64,000 nucleotides of DNA from Falsihalocynthiibacter halioticoli (GTDB lineage Bacteria; Pseudomonadota; Alphaproteobacteria; Rhodobacterales; Rhodobacteraceae): assembly GCF_025802015.1 (NCBI RefSeq), contig NZ_JAOYFC010000001.1, forward strand, positions 1,512,914-1,576,913, written 5' to 3'. The notes beneath the pieces were generated by a model. The model did no database searches and was not told the origin of the DNA. It saw only the letters and a list, made by a program, of their open reading frames with translations. Each line of letters opens with the position of its first letter. Within the stretch, counting starts at the first letter, position 1. Made by a program: the position numbers and the translations under genes. Positions 53,806 through 63,340 of the stretch are shown here, piece after piece.

Positions 53806-54777
53806 CTATATGTGGAAGTTGACGAGTTTTCGCAGCGTCAGAAAATTCAAGACACTTAGAACAACCACCGCCATTGCCATTGGGACATAAAGCGGATCAT
53901 CCGCAACGCCGCCGTAGTAGCTCGGCGTCATGATTGAGGTGTAGGTATAGATCACCACAGGGATTGCAGAGAGGATATACATCGTCATCCGCCCTTCCGA
54001 CGAAATGGCGTGGATTTTGCGCCGCATCATGATCCTGTCCCGAACGACACGCGACAAAACGTTGACGATCCGAGCGAGATCACCACCTGTACCATGCTGA
54101 ATGCCGATGCTGGCCGAGAGGTAATGGACATCCTCAAGGTCGACACGATCTGCAAACTGTTGGAACGCATCCGTCAGATCTTCGCCATAGCTCACCTGAT
54201 CGTAAATAATGCCAAATTCCGTGCCGATCGGGTCTGCCATTTCTTCGGCGACGGCGCCGATTGATGTATTGAGCGGATGCCCGACCCGTAGGCCACGCGC
54301 CAGAAGATCGAGAGCGTCGGGAAGTTGTCCAACGAGTTGGTCCATGCGCTTTTTGCGTTTGGAGCGCACCACAGAAACCGGCACACCAACCCCAAGAGCA
54401 AGGGCGAACAGAATTGCTTTCGGCAACGAAAGATAAATCAAGCCCAGAAGAAATGCGAAGGCAGTTGCAAAAATCATGAGCAGAACGAACGCTCCCGGCC
54501 GAAGCGTCAATCCTGCCTGGCTCAGAAGTTGTGGCAGATTTCCAATGAACGGCAAGCGCGTGAGAATTCCGCCCCCTGTATCAGGCTTCAGAATAGCAAG
54601 GACCTCTTCTGTCGAACGACCTTTGCCGATCATGCGTAGCCGCCTGTTTTTAGCTTCGAGACGGTTCTCACTACGGCTCAGGAGCTGCGTGACACCTGTG
54701 AAGAGCAAGAACACTCCAAGCGCGACAAGCGCATAGATCACGAAATTCAGATCGGTAAACTGTGAAAAATCAGCCAT
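53806..54777 (-). CDS. tadB: Tad pilus inner-membrane protein TadB
   Basis: The 323-residue GspF-domain protein contains LPDALDLLARGLRVGHPLNTSIG and IGIQHGTGGDLARIVNVLSRVVRDR, with four membrane segments. It pairs with TadC around the TadA motor. It lies 9 bp after tadA. Confidence 0.92.
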   Translation of the reverse strand: MADFSQFTDLNFVIYALVALGVFLLFTGVTQLLSRSENRLEAKNRRLRMIGKGRSTEEVLAILKPDTGGGILTRLPFIGNLPQLLSQAGLTLRPGAFVLLMIFATAFAFLLGLIYLSLPKAILFALALGVGVPVSVVRSKRKKRMDQLVGQLPDALDLLARGLRVGHPLNTSIGAVAEEMADPIGTEFGIIYDQVSYGEDLTDAFQQFADRVDLEDVHYLSASIGIQHGTGGDLARIVNVLSRVVRDRIMMRRKIHAISSEGRMTMYILSAIPVVIYTYTSIMTPSYYGGVADDPLYVPMAMAVVVLSVLNFLTLRKLVNFHI

Positions 54778-54786
54778 GTCTTACCC

Positions 54787-56166
54787 CTAGTTTCGCGCAA
54801 AGGAAAATTCACCGAGGTCGATCCCAGATGCGATCAACTGATCGGCGCAACGTGGGCGAATGCCTGTCGGGACAAACTCACCCAACAACGAACCATCTTC
54901 GGCTTTACCGTTACGGTGATAAACAAAGATGTCCTGCATGGAGATCACCTCGCCTTCCAGCCCCGTGACTTCGGATATGCTGACCACGCGGCGGCGACCA
55001 TCAGACATCCGCGAAAGCTGCACTACAAAATGAAGCCCCGATGCGATCTGAGATCGGATCGCCTTGAGCGGCAAGTCAATACCGATCATGCTGACCATTT
55101 GCTCAATTCGGCCAAGCGCATCTCTCGCAGAGTTTGCGTGCACCGTTGTCATGGAGCCGTCATGGCCCGTGTTCATCGCCTGAAGCATGTCGAAGGTTTC
55201 GGCGCCACGGACCTCGCCAACGATAATCCGGTCTGGGCGCATACGAAGTGCGTTGCGAACAAGATCGCGCTGTAGCACAGCCCCTCCGCCCGAAGGTCCC
55301 GCAGGGCGCGTTTCGAGACGGACAACATGGTCTTGCTGAAGTTGAAGTTCGGCGGCGTCTTCGATTGTTACGATCCGTTCGCGCGGATCGATTTGGGCAG
55401 ACATCGCATTGAGCATGGTTGTTTTACCCGACCCGGTTCCGCCCGAAATCAGAATGTTCATGCGCCCTGCAACAAGTGCGTGCAAAAGTTTCGCAGCAGA
55501 GTCAGACAGGCTCTCTGTTTCAATGAGGCGCTGCATCGTCAAAGGCACACGGCTGAATTTACGGATCGAGATCGAAGGGCCGTCAATCGCACAGGGCCGA
55601 ATAATCGCGTTTACGCGGCTTCCGTCCTCTAGGCGGGCATCGACCCAAGGATTTGACTCATCAACCCGCCGTCCGATGCGCGACACGATCTTGTCGATAA
55701 TCCGCAACAAGTGCTTCTCGTCGCGAAAGCGCGTTTTGGTGGCTTCAAGAACCCCATTGCGTTCGACGAATACTGTTTTGTGACCATTCACCAGAATATC
55801 ATTCACGGTGGGGTCTTTCAGCAGCGGCTCAAGTGGACCAAGGCCAAGCACCTCGTCCATGAGTTCTGCTACGATGCGCTTGAACTCATCCGAGCGTACG
55901 GGCGTATTGTCTTTTTCCAGCGTCTCATTGACCAGAACTGAAACTTCATGGCGCAGGTCTTCGGGCTCGATCTTGTCAATAATCGACAGGTTCAGCCGAT
56001 CAAGCAGCGCATCATGAAGGCGGCGTTTCAACTCGAGCGATTTGAGCAATTCAGCATCGTCTGCCTGCGTGTCAAACGCCTCGGGCTCGGAAACCAGATC
56101 GCTTGCCTTCAAAGGAATGACATTGTCATCCTCGGTCGACCCACGTTTTGCAAAACTCTTAAACAT
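54787..56166 (-). CDS. tadA: Tad pilus assembly ATPase TadA/CpaF
   Basis: The 459-residue secretion ATPase has Walker A ISGGTGSGKTTMLNA, an Asp box (IVTIEDAAELQLQQ), Walker B RPDRIIVGEVRGAE and the His box TGHDGSMTTVHANSARDAL. It drives Flp pilus extension and retraction. The start overlaps the tadZ stop by 8 bp. Confidence 0.95.
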   Translation of the reverse strand: MFKSFAKRGSTEDDNVIPLKASDLVSEPEAFDTQADDAELLKSLELKRRLHDALLDRLNLSIIDKIEPEDLRHEVSVLVNETLEKDNTPVRSDEFKRIVAELMDEVLGLGPLEPLLKDPTVNDILVNGHKTVFVERNGVLEATKTRFRDEKHLLRIIDKIVSRIGRRVDESNPWVDARLEDGSRVNAIIRPCAIDGPSISIRKFSRVPLTMQRLIETESLSDSAAKLLHALVAGRMNILISGGTGSGKTTMLNAMSAQIDPRERIVTIEDAAELQLQQDHVVRLETRPAGPSGGGAVLQRDLVRNALRMRPDRIIVGEVRGAETFDMLQAMNTGHDGSMTTVHANSARDALGRIEQMVSMIGIDLPLKAIRSQIASGLHFVVQLSRMSDGRRRVVSISEVTGLEGEVISMQDIFVYHRNGKAEDGSLLGEFVPTGIRPRCADQLIASGIDLGEFSFARN

Positions 56167-57415
56167 GCGGTGTTTCCTTTTTCACAACTGGGGTCGAGGA
56201 GGAGAGCGCTTCGAGGGTCGTTTGCCCAAGCTTATGTATACTGCGCGCCAACGGGGATCGCCCTGCAGCTCTTGCGAGAGGTTGCCCGCGGTCAGTGGCC
56301 TCACGCGCCGCAACAGGATCATAGGGCAACCAGCCCTGAAGTGGCCGCTCTAGAATTTTGGAGGCTGCAGTGTGGTGTTTGCGCAAAACAACAGGCTTTT
56401 TCTCATGAGAAACAATAATATCGATTTGGAGATCACGGTGATCCTCGGTGAAAAAGTTGATCAACCGATAGGCGCTGTTGATCGCGGGAACAGAACTGTC
56501 TGTAACCAGCATCAAGCGATCCGTCATCTCGAGAACACCGCTGACCCAATCCACGAGGGCATGGGGCAGATCAACAACCACATAATCGAACTCGGCCTGC
56601 AGCAGCTCCAGAACTGCGCGAACTTGCTCTACGGTCAAGCCATCAAGCGGCATGAAACGCGCCGGTGCCGTCAAAACCGAAAGGCCCGAAGTAAGCGTTG
56701 TTAAAGCTTGCTGAAGAAAAAGTGCGTCAGGCTCCGTGTTTTCTGCACCCATCTGATGCAGCGCGTCGCTAGCTTCAATATCAAGGAAACTCGCCACACT
56801 GCCGAATTGGATGTCCAGATCAACCAGAGCCACACGTTTGGTTGTTTTCTTCTTGAATACGCCCGTTTCCTGCATGAGCTCATTTGCAAGGTTTACGGCT
56901 ACTGTCGTTGCGCCAATGCCGCCACGGGTCTGCGCCACGGTAATAATTTTTCCCAATGGGCGATGGTAAGGCGCACCTGAACGGTCGCGTTCCTTGACGG
57001 TTAAAGCTTCAACCACCTCACGAAGATCATCCGCGGAAATTGAATCAGGTAGCACTTTGGTTGCACCTGCACCTTCCAGTTGGCGGACATCATTCAGCGT
57101 AATGAGATCGTCGGAAATCGCCAAAAGAACTGCACCGTCTTCAAGCCTTTCCCGCAGGGCCTTTACAGCAACGATCGAACGCCGAACATCAGCGCCAACT
57201 TCGATCACTACAAAATCGCGGTTGTCTTCGAGTGTGAGCGCGAGGCCATTCACGCCTCCAAGATCACGAAACTTCTCTGACAGCGGCGTATGCGGCAGCG
57301 TAGACAGCGTTTCAAACACCGATGACGCTTTTCCTTCTGATGGAGGAACGAGAGTGAGCGGTTTTTCTTTTGCTTTCATTTTCATTTCCTCTTTCGAATT
57401 ACCCTGTGTTGCCAT
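56159..57415 (-). CDS. cpaE: Tad pilus localisation protein TadZ/CpaE
   Basis: The 418-residue protein has a degenerate receiver-like N-terminal domain (about residues 60-150) and a MinD-like ATPase domain with the deviant Walker motif TRGGIGATTVAVNLA, in which the usual lysine is replaced by alanine, followed by VALVDLDIQFGSVASFLDIE. TadZ proteins mark the pole for pilus assembly, and this substitution is common in them. It overlaps the upstream pseudopilin by 17 bp. Confidence 0.9.
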   Translation of the reverse strand: MATQGNSKEEMKMKAKEKPLTLVPPSEGKASSVFETLSTLPHTPLSEKFRDLGGVNGLALTLEDNRDFVVIEVGADVRRSIVAVKALRERLEDGAVLLAISDDLITLNDVRQLEGAGATKVLPDSISADDLREVVEALTVKERDRSGAPYHRPLGKIITVAQTRGGIGATTVAVNLANELMQETGVFKKKTTKRVALVDLDIQFGSVASFLDIEASDALHQMGAENTEPDALFLQQALTTLTSGLSVLTAPARFMPLDGLTVEQVRAVLELLQAEFDYVVVDLPHALVDWVSGVLEMTDRLMLVTDSSVPAINSAYRLINFFTEDHRDLQIDIIVSHEKKPVVLRKHHTAASKILERPLQGWLPYDPVAAREATDRGQPLARAAGRSPLARSIHKLGQTTLEALSSSTPVVKKETPHV

Positions 57416-58049
57416 GAGACAAATCCTCGGCTGGCATTGAAACGCTCATGGTTGGAAAGCTTACGGTTGCCCCAAGCCCTGCTGGAGCGGTTGCCCCCGT
57501 CAGCCCGACAAGAGCGCCAAGCGGTGAGACAAACTGAAAATTCAGGTTTTGCAGTTCCACGGTGACAACCGGTACATACGGCCCACCGAGGAAGCCCAAA
57601 TTTTCGTCATAAGAATACACGAACCGAAGGTTGGAGATTGTCGCATCATTCGGCAGAGCCCCTTGAAGCAAACCCCAGATTTCATTGGCCGTTGCGTTCC
57701 CTGCGGATCCGGCACACGCAATAACTCCTGGATTAGCGCAGGTATTTGCGCCCGCTGAACAATTGGTGCCAAATTGCGGTGGCACCTGATTTTGCTGAAG
57801 CGGGCCGCGCGCGTTCACTTGTGGCACACTCGGACACGCCGCAGGACGAACAGTCGCTACGCGCGCGGCGACATGCATTGCCTTTTCTGCGGTAACGTAA
57901 TGAAACGCCATTCGGCCGAAATCGATCATGCCGAAGAACAGCAATAGGAACAGCGGGATCACGATCGCCAGCTCCACCATCGTGACGCCCCGATCATCCC
58001 GCCAGATCGCGAACCAATCTGTGGGTTTATGTTGGCCCAAGCGCTTCAT
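57399..58049 (-). CDS. TadE-like pseudopilin 1
   Basis: The start at 58049 (MKRLGQHKPTDWFAIWRDDRG) was chosen because it gives an ATGA overlap with the preceding gene; the longer frame runs through that gene. The 216-residue protein has the TadE signature DDRGVTMVELAIVIPLFLLLFFGMIDFG. The membrane helix is followed by a cysteine-containing periplasmic domain. It is processed by CpaA, with the G-V bond the probable site. Confidence 0.88.
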   Translation of the reverse strand: MKRLGQHKPTDWFAIWRDDRGVTMVELAIVIPLFLLLFFGMIDFGRMAFHYVTAEKAMHVAARVATVRPAACPSVPQVNARGPLQQNQVPPQFGTNCSAGANTCANPGVIACAGSAGNATANEIWGLLQGALPNDATISNLRFVYSYDENLGFLGGPYVPVVTVELQNLNFQFVSPLGALVGLTGATAPAGLGATVSFPTMSVSMPAEDLSHGNTG

Positions 58050-58546
58050 GTTCCAAACACCCGACTTTGATCCGAAATCGTTGTATTGATGGTCACAAGA
58101 TTGGTTCCACCCGCGAAGGAAAAGACGCTGGCAAAGGGAAAGGTCACGGTTAAGTTGGCGGTAACCTCTGTTACTGGTGCTGGCGAGTTGCGATAAGTTC
58201 CGGACACGCAAGACAGACTTGGCGTGACGGAGGTGACGGTTATTCCGCTTGGGAAAAGATTTGATCCGTCTTTGCTTTGGCGAATAATCGCCTCCAGATC
58301 AGAGGTATAGGTCCCCACATTCCCGCCTGACAAACAGATATCACGCGGAGTCACCCGTGCCAGATACCGTGCGGCATCACGAACACCCGAGGCCACGGCC
58401 TGATAGGACCACATGAGCCGGCCGCCCTCTATGATCACAGCAAAAAACAGGAGCATCATCGGCAGCATGATCGCAAACTCGACAAGCGCTGCGCCACGTT
58501 CTTCGCGCCAGAACCGACGCAGGATATGCGATACAAAGCGGTTCAT
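58046..58546 (-). CDS. TadE-like pseudopilin 2
   Basis: The 166-residue protein has the same signature (EERGAALVEFAIMLPMMLLFF) and continues IIEGGRLMWSYQAVASGVRDAARYLARV, the TadE pattern. It overlaps both neighbours by ATGA, so the three pseudopilins are translated as a unit. Confidence 0.9.
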   Translation of the reverse strand: MNRFVSHILRRFWREERGAALVEFAIMLPMMLLFFAVIIEGGRLMWSYQAVASGVRDAARYLARVTPRDICLSGGNVGTYTSDLEAIIRQSKDGSNLFPSGITVTSVTPSLSCVSGTYRNSPAPVTEVTANLTVTFPFASVFSFAGGTNLVTINTTISDQSRVFGT

Positions 58547-59988
58547 CGGTAAAGCTGAACGACGTCACGGAAAATGCCGCCGCTCCCTCCTGTTCCCGCA
58601 CCACCAGGCCCGACACTTCCGATGACTTCGACCCAAAGGTCCAAAGTAGGCGGCGATAGGCCATCGTCGCCGACAGGCTCAGTGAGGAACACTTCGTAAA
58701 AATCTTCAACCGGAACGCCAGTTTCGGCGCCGTTGATTGGATTGGCAGTGCAATCTATCCCCGCAGCGATTACCACGCGGCGTTTGGGATCGTTGGATTG
58801 GTGGTTGGAACACTGCGGACGGCCAGTCTCTGAAAGACCGCTCAGAATATCCGCCGTCGACGCTGGGTTCGGGCCGATTTCTGCGAGATAATACTCATAG
58901 CGGGTCGTCGCGGAAGGATGCGGATCAACACCGCCGTAGTTGGTATTTACATAATCGACCCGACCAGCAGCCCAGTCTCCATCGCCAAACCGTCCGCATG
59001 TGCCATTGACCAAACAGGTGTCGCGCGGCAATCCAAGCGTGTCAGGAGAGATTTCTTCGCTATTCCCAATACATTGCCCACTTTTGGGGACTATTCCTTT
59101 GATTACATTGGGTGCAGGCGCATAGTCGGGGTCGTTCTTCTTCCCGTTCATGACGGCTTTGTAGATATCAAAACGCACGTTAAAGACAGAGTCACGAAGG
59201 CCTACTTTTTGACCGGGTTCAGTATCAACGCCGCGCTGTGAAAAACACTGGGTGATACTACCGATTGCGCCCAAAAGACAGGCATCGAGCTGCGCGCCAT
59301 TCTTGCCTTCACAAGGCCCCTCGGTATCGACCAGAAACCGAGACGGGTCGAGAAAACCGAAATCTCCCGGCCCCCATGCCGCGCCATTTCCGCCAGAGCG
59401 CAGCAGGATCATCATGCCTTCGCTTACCGGTGTCGGAGGCAGACAAAACATCAGCGGTGTCACATCACATGCGTATTGGGTAAAGCCCGCAACGGCGCTT
59501 GCGCGCGCCGTGGTGTCAGGTGCGGTATTGCCCGTTAAGCCAAAAAACGCGGCGCCAAATGTCATCTCGACATTCGATGGCTGTACAACAACGCGTGCAT
59601 ATCGCGCGTCACCAGGATCGGTTGTTGTGGCTGTTATCGCGGTTGTGTCACTTGCCGGCAGGTCACTTAGGAAGGTGAGTGTATAATCATCCGATCCTGA
59701 TAGTAGCGCCCCGCCTGCCCCAAAGGTTTTGCTGTCGGAAATCAAGTTCGCCGCAGCTAAGGTTGCGCGATCAATTGCGTCGGCTTTGCCATCAAGCTCT
59801 CCAGCAGCAGCAAGCGCAACGCTATCAGCATAGGATTGCAACTCTGTTTGGGTAATTGAGACGCGCCCCAAATCAAACGATAGAGCTACGATGCCAAAGA
59901 AGATCACAAAGCTCACCCCCCAGAGCACCAGAGCGGCACCGCTCTCGTCTCTGACGAAGGTTTGATATGTTTTCCACTTGTGCAACAT
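58543..59988 (-). CDS. tadG: TadG-like Flp-pilus accessory protein
   Basis: The 481-residue protein begins with the TadE/G signature VRDESGAALVLWGVSFVIFFGIVALSFDLG and then TELQSYADSVALAAAGELDG, the DUF2134/TadG region. The remainder is a large periplasmic domain with many cysteines and a glycine-rich end (GSVGPGGAGTGGSGG). No von Willebrand domain motif was found. It starts 21 bp after cpaB. Confidence 0.87.
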   Translation of the reverse strand: MLHKWKTYQTFVRDESGAALVLWGVSFVIFFGIVALSFDLGRVSITQTELQSYADSVALAAAGELDGKADAIDRATLAAANLISDSKTFGAGGALLSGSDDYTLTFLSDLPASDTTAITATTTDPGDARYARVVVQPSNVEMTFGAAFFGLTGNTAPDTTARASAVAGFTQYACDVTPLMFCLPPTPVSEGMMILLRSGGNGAAWGPGDFGFLDPSRFLVDTEGPCEGKNGAQLDACLLGAIGSITQCFSQRGVDTEPGQKVGLRDSVFNVRFDIYKAVMNGKKNDPDYAPAPNVIKGIVPKSGQCIGNSEEISPDTLGLPRDTCLVNGTCGRFGDGDWAAGRVDYVNTNYGGVDPHPSATTRYEYYLAEIGPNPASTADILSGLSETGRPQCSNHQSNDPKRRVVIAAGIDCTANPINGAETGVPVEDFYEVFLTEPVGDDGLSPPTLDLWVEVIGSVGPGGAGTGGSGGIFRDVVQLYR

Positions 59989-60009
59989 GGCTCGATCCCG
60001 ACCTCAATC

Positions 60010-60813
60010 TCAGTTCACTTCGTGAAGAGTCAGGACATTTGCGCGACGAACGGCAATTGTTCGCGAAGGCGCATCTTCCGGCAGTGGTGATACATCCTGC
60101 AAAAGGTCGCTCAAACGGATTGAGTCAAGCGGCTTGTCCTCAGTGTAATCGAGCGTCCGAAGGGTCAGGCTCAGTGTTCCGGCTTGCTGCGCTAAGGCGA
60201 GGCGCTGCCCCTGATCCGGCGTAACTTCAACCGTTACAGTACGGGCAACCTCGGGTGCATCCGTCTGCTCGTCGGCATCCTGATCCACACCAATAACGCG
60301 AATATTTTGGAGGATCGTTACGGCGCGCAGAGTTTCATCACGCCCCTGCGTCAGCAAGACATCCACGAAATCACCAGGTGTTACAAAGCCACCAACGGCA
60401 GTTTCAGCGGATACTTTGATTGCCATAGCGCGCTGGTTTGTCCCGATAGACTGGACGATCGTAACCTTCTCGCCATAGTCGGAAACCTTGTTCACTTGAA
60501 TGAGCTCATCCTTGGAAATCGCACGACGCGCACGGCGTGAGGGCTGCCCTTCTTCGGGAAGCAGCAGATCATAGCTTGTGAAAACGCCAAGAGGCACGGC
60601 GTCCCGCGGCCAGTCAATTGTTCTGAGCATTCGGGCTTCGATGGCTTGCCCAAAAGCAATGTCGTTTGCAGCAACAATGACAGAGACCATAGCGGACTCA
60701 TCATTTTGTACAGCAACGGCACTTCGCTTTTCGATCATATCTCGGGCGACGAAGGCCGATCCACCCGCGACTCCAAGTCCAATGAGGGCTGTTAATAAAG
60801 AACTAAGACGCAT
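60010..60813 (-). CDS. cpaB: Flp pilus assembly protein CpaB/RcpC
   Basis: The start at 60813 (MRLSSLLTALIGLGVAGGSAFVARD) follows AAAGGA and gives a signal anchor; the extended frame upstream is artefactual. The 267-residue protein has the SAF domain (VIVAANDIAFGQAIEARMLR) and GGFVTPGDFVDVLLT, family-typical. It helps pilus biogenesis at the outer membrane. In other loci the secretin CpaC follows it; here TadG follows instead. Confidence 0.9.
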   Translation of the reverse strand: MRLSSLLTALIGLGVAGGSAFVARDMIEKRSAVAVQNDESAMVSVIVAANDIAFGQAIEARMLRTIDWPRDAVPLGVFTSYDLLLPEEGQPSRRARRAISKDELIQVNKVSDYGEKVTIVQSIGTNQRAMAIKVSAETAVGGFVTPGDFVDVLLTQGRDETLRAVTILQNIRVIGVDQDADEQTDAPEVARTVTVEVTPDQGQRLALAQQAGTLSLTLRTLDYTEDKPLDSIRLSDLLQDVSPLPEDAPSRTIAVRRANVLTLHEVN

Positions 60814-61046
60814 GGTATTTCCTTTCTGGGAGCGAAATCCAAAATAGATTTCTTTCAAGCAGTTACGCGGCCATATCAAGGAGATGAAATGAACTGCGGC
60901 TGCTTTTCACTAGTCGGTATTCTTGGGGAAGTGATGGTTAGACTAGCAGAGGGACCATCAGGGCTCTTATCGGTCTAGAGGGATGGATGGTGTTGCCCAC
61001 TCTGTTTGGCGGAACAACACCATCACCAAGACCAATGGTAGAGGCC

Positions 61047-61217
61047 TTAGTTTGGCATCTGTGTGCCAGCGGCGCCCATGGCTGTTCCGATTTCGCCGCC
61101 AAGCGTGGTAAGAGCACCAACGCCAAGTGTGACGGCAAGTGCGATCGCAATGCCGTATTCAACGAGCGTAACGCCCTCATCATCATGACGAAGGCGGATG
61201 AAGGTCTTAAGAATCAT
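61047..61217 (-). CDS. flp: Flp pilin (56-residue prepilin)
   Basis: The short frame starts MILKTFIRLRHDDEGVTLVEY and continues GIAIALAVTLGVGALTTLGG. The prepilin motif EG-VTLVEYGIAIA has the conserved Glu and Tyr at +5 and +6. Cleavage after Gly15 leaves a pilin of about 41 residues. It is the first gene of the Tad operon. The best ribosome site, AAGGAG, is 16 bases upstream with a hairpin in between. Confidence 0.92.
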   Translation of the reverse strand: MILKTFIRLRHDDEGVTLVEYGIAIALAVTLGVGALTTLGGEIGTAMGAAGTQMPN

Positions 61218-61239
61218 ATCTCGTATTTCGAGACTCCTT
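61218..61239 (-). promoter_or_regulatory. Unusual flp leader: ribosome site set apart by an inverted repeat
   Basis: AAGGAG (61234-61239) is followed by TCTCG-AAATA-CGAGA and then the ATG. The 16-base spacing is longer than usual; the 5-bp hairpin could bring the site and start together, or block them. Confidence 0.4.
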
Positions 61240-61552
61240 ACTGGTTATGAACGGCCAATCAGGCCAATAAAACAGCAGAACGAACCAACATGGCCCGTCA
61301 CTGGCAGAAGTCTAGTTTACGAGCGTCTGTCCCCTTGCCGCATCATCGCAAACGGTCAGAATTACATGCATAGGTTGTATGATTGACATGTTTTTGATGA
61401 GTGGGCGCAGGAACTCAAGAAGCAAAATCGAACGCCAAAACAATGCATTCCCTGTGAAATAGTCTTCACATATCCACGCAATAACTTTTGAAAACAGCAT
61501 TACGAGAAACGGCGCCATTAACGCTGAAGTACTAAAACAATCAGGGAAGTTA
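61240..61552. other. Non-coding region upstream of flp
   Basis: It should contain the flp operon promoter. A hydrophobic 83-residue frame on the minus strand (61312-61563) is not supported by a ribosome site or family resemblance. Confidence 0.4.
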
Positions 61553-61720
61553 ATGCCTGACACTGACCTTACTGCCGAGTGCGAAAGTCTCGAAACAGAA
61601 TTTCAGCGTACCGTTCTGTGGCGATGCACGGAATTTCTACACCTGAAACTTGACAGTTCGCAGGTTCGTCTGGAACAATTGTGGTTGACCATTGTTCGGG
61701 CCGCCGATGTCGGCACATGA
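61553..61720 (+). CDS. Possible 55-residue small protein
   Basis: ATG at 61553 follows AGGGAAG. The product (MPDTDLTAECESLETEFQRT...) has a protein-like composition with acidic N-terminus and helical core, ending ADVGT. It lies 57 bp before the amidohydrolase gene. No family recognised; could be chance. Confidence 0.35.
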   Translation: MPDTDLTAECESLETEFQRTVLWRCTEFLHLKLDSSQVRLEQLWLTIVRAADVGT

Positions 61721-61777
61721 CCCAAAAATTGTCATTCATATTTAGACTTTTTCAATTTTGGGAATCGAGAATTCAAC

Positions 61778-63340
61778 ATGAATAGCGCTTTGAGAAACTC
61801 CGTTTTTGGCACCGTATTGTTCGTCACACTTGCGACAGCGGCCAACGGGCAAACCTTCGACCTTGTCATCAACAATGGCCGAGTCATCGATCCCGAGACG
61901 GGATTTGATGCCATAGCTCACGTTGGAATCGTGGATGGCGAGATCGTGGAGATTGCACAATCGCAACTCGAAGGAGAACAGGTTATCGATGCATCTGGGC
62001 TGATCGTAGCCCCCGGTTTCATCGATCTGCATTCCCATTCTGTTGTGGACCTTCCGGCCAACCGTTTGCAGGCGTTTGACGGCGTAACGACGGCATTGGA
62101 ATTGGAATCCGGCGTGCTTCCGATTGCGGATTGGTATGCCAGCGTCGAAGCAGAAGGCAGAGCGACGAACTTCGGCGCCACTGCGTCGTGGTCCTTCGCG
62201 AGGATTGCAACGATGGTTCCCGAAATGCCACCAGTGGAACCTACCGCTGCTTGGTATCAGGGCGCATTCAATTATCCGCGTTGGACAACGAACGTGACGA
62301 CCGAAGAAGAACTCGACAAGATCATCGATCTTATCCAGCAAGGTCTGGACGATGGTGCGCTTGGGATTGGTGTTAATTCTGGCTACGTCCCGGGTGTAGG
62401 TGGCAAGGAATTGCTCCGCATTTGGGAATTGGCCGCAGAGAACGGCGTTCCGGTCAGCACGCATATGCGCAATTGGTCTGAGGCGGATCCTCTCAGTTCG
62501 CTTGAGGGGTTGGCGATGGTTCTTGGGCTGTCCGCGACGTCGGGAGCACGAACCAATATTTGCCACCTTCATTCCACCAACCTGCACGACACATTGAAGG
62601 CCGCCGACATGGTCGACAAGGCGCGCAGCATCGGCATTGACGTACACACAGAGGTCTATCCCTACGGTATTGCCTCGATGCCCATTGCCTCGGCTGTTCT
62701 GTTGCAAGCTGGCGAAGCTTTCCGCGCACGCATGGGAATTGATTTCGACTCTGTCCGCCTGATCGCAAAGGGGCGCTGGATCGAGGACGAAGCGGACATG
62801 CGGGCCGAGCAAGACGCGGATCCGGGTCAATTCATCATCATGCGTTACCTAGACGAGGAAGATGCGACCGACGCAGATATTCTTCGCAAAGTCACCGCAC
62901 TTCCTTGGATCGCCATTGCCTCGGACTCCATTCCCTACACGCAGCCAGACGGCACACCGATAACCGGAGAGGAATGGCCCATGCCCGACAACGCATTTTC
63001 TAATCCGCGCAGCGCCGGAACCTACGGCAAGTTCCTTCGTGAATGGGTTCGGGAAGACGAGCTACTGGACTGGCCCGAAGCGATTGCCAAAGTGTCCTTG
63101 ATCCCAGCACAACTGTTTGATGGCCAGGTACCTGCTATGGAACGCAAAGGACGTCTTCAAGAAGGTATGGACGCCGATATCACAGTCTTTGATCCGGAAA
63201 CGATAGGCGACCGCGCAACTATCGATCGCCCTTTCGAAACGACTGAAGGCATAGAATATTTGATCGTAAACGGCACCGCGGTCATCAGCGGCGGAGAGAT
63301 GGACACCGACGTTCTTCCCGGCAAACCAATCCGGAAATAG
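61778..63340 (+). CDS. Exported amidohydrolase, N-acyl-D-amino-acid deacylase-like
   Basis: The 520-residue protein has a signal peptide (FGTVLFVTLATAANGQ), then the amidohydrolase pattern VINNGRVIDPETGFD, the metal-binding VAPGFIDLHSHS, a second-site region VSTHMRNW and NICHLHSTNLHD, the aspartate in WIAIASDSIPY, and the terminal RKGRLQEGMDADITVFDPET. This fits D-aminoacylase/D-glutamate deacylase relatives. Export is unusual for cytoplasmic D-aminoacylases. The tRNA remnant 535 bp downstream may mean it lies next to an insertion boundary. Confidence 0.88.
   Translation: MNSALRNSVFGTVLFVTLATAANGQTFDLVINNGRVIDPETGFDAIAHVGIVDGEIVEIAQSQLEGEQVIDASGLIVAPGFIDLHSHSVVDLPANRLQAFDGVTTALELESGVLPIADWYASVEAEGRATNFGATASWSFARIATMVPEMPPVEPTAAWYQGAFNYPRWTTNVTTEEELDKIIDLIQQGLDDGALGIGVNSGYVPGVGGKELLRIWELAAENGVPVSTHMRNWSEADPLSSLEGLAMVLGLSATSGARTNICHLHSTNLHDTLKAADMVDKARSIGIDVHTEVYPYGIASMPIASAVLLQAGEAFRARMGIDFDSVRLIAKGRWIEDEADMRAEQDADPGQFIIMRYLDEEDATDADILRKVTALPWIAIASDSIPYTQPDGTPITGEEWPMPDNAFSNPRSAGTYGKFLREWVREDELLDWPEAIAKVSLIPAQLFDGQVPAMERKGRLQEGMDADITVFDPETIGDRATIDRPFETTEGIEYLIVNGTAVISGGEMDTDVLPGKPIRK

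Noticed and set aside
61312..61563. 83-residue hydrophobic minus-strand frame
   Set aside because: No ribosome binding site, and amino-acid order does not form a clear membrane helix pattern; it overlaps the better-supported small plus-strand frame.
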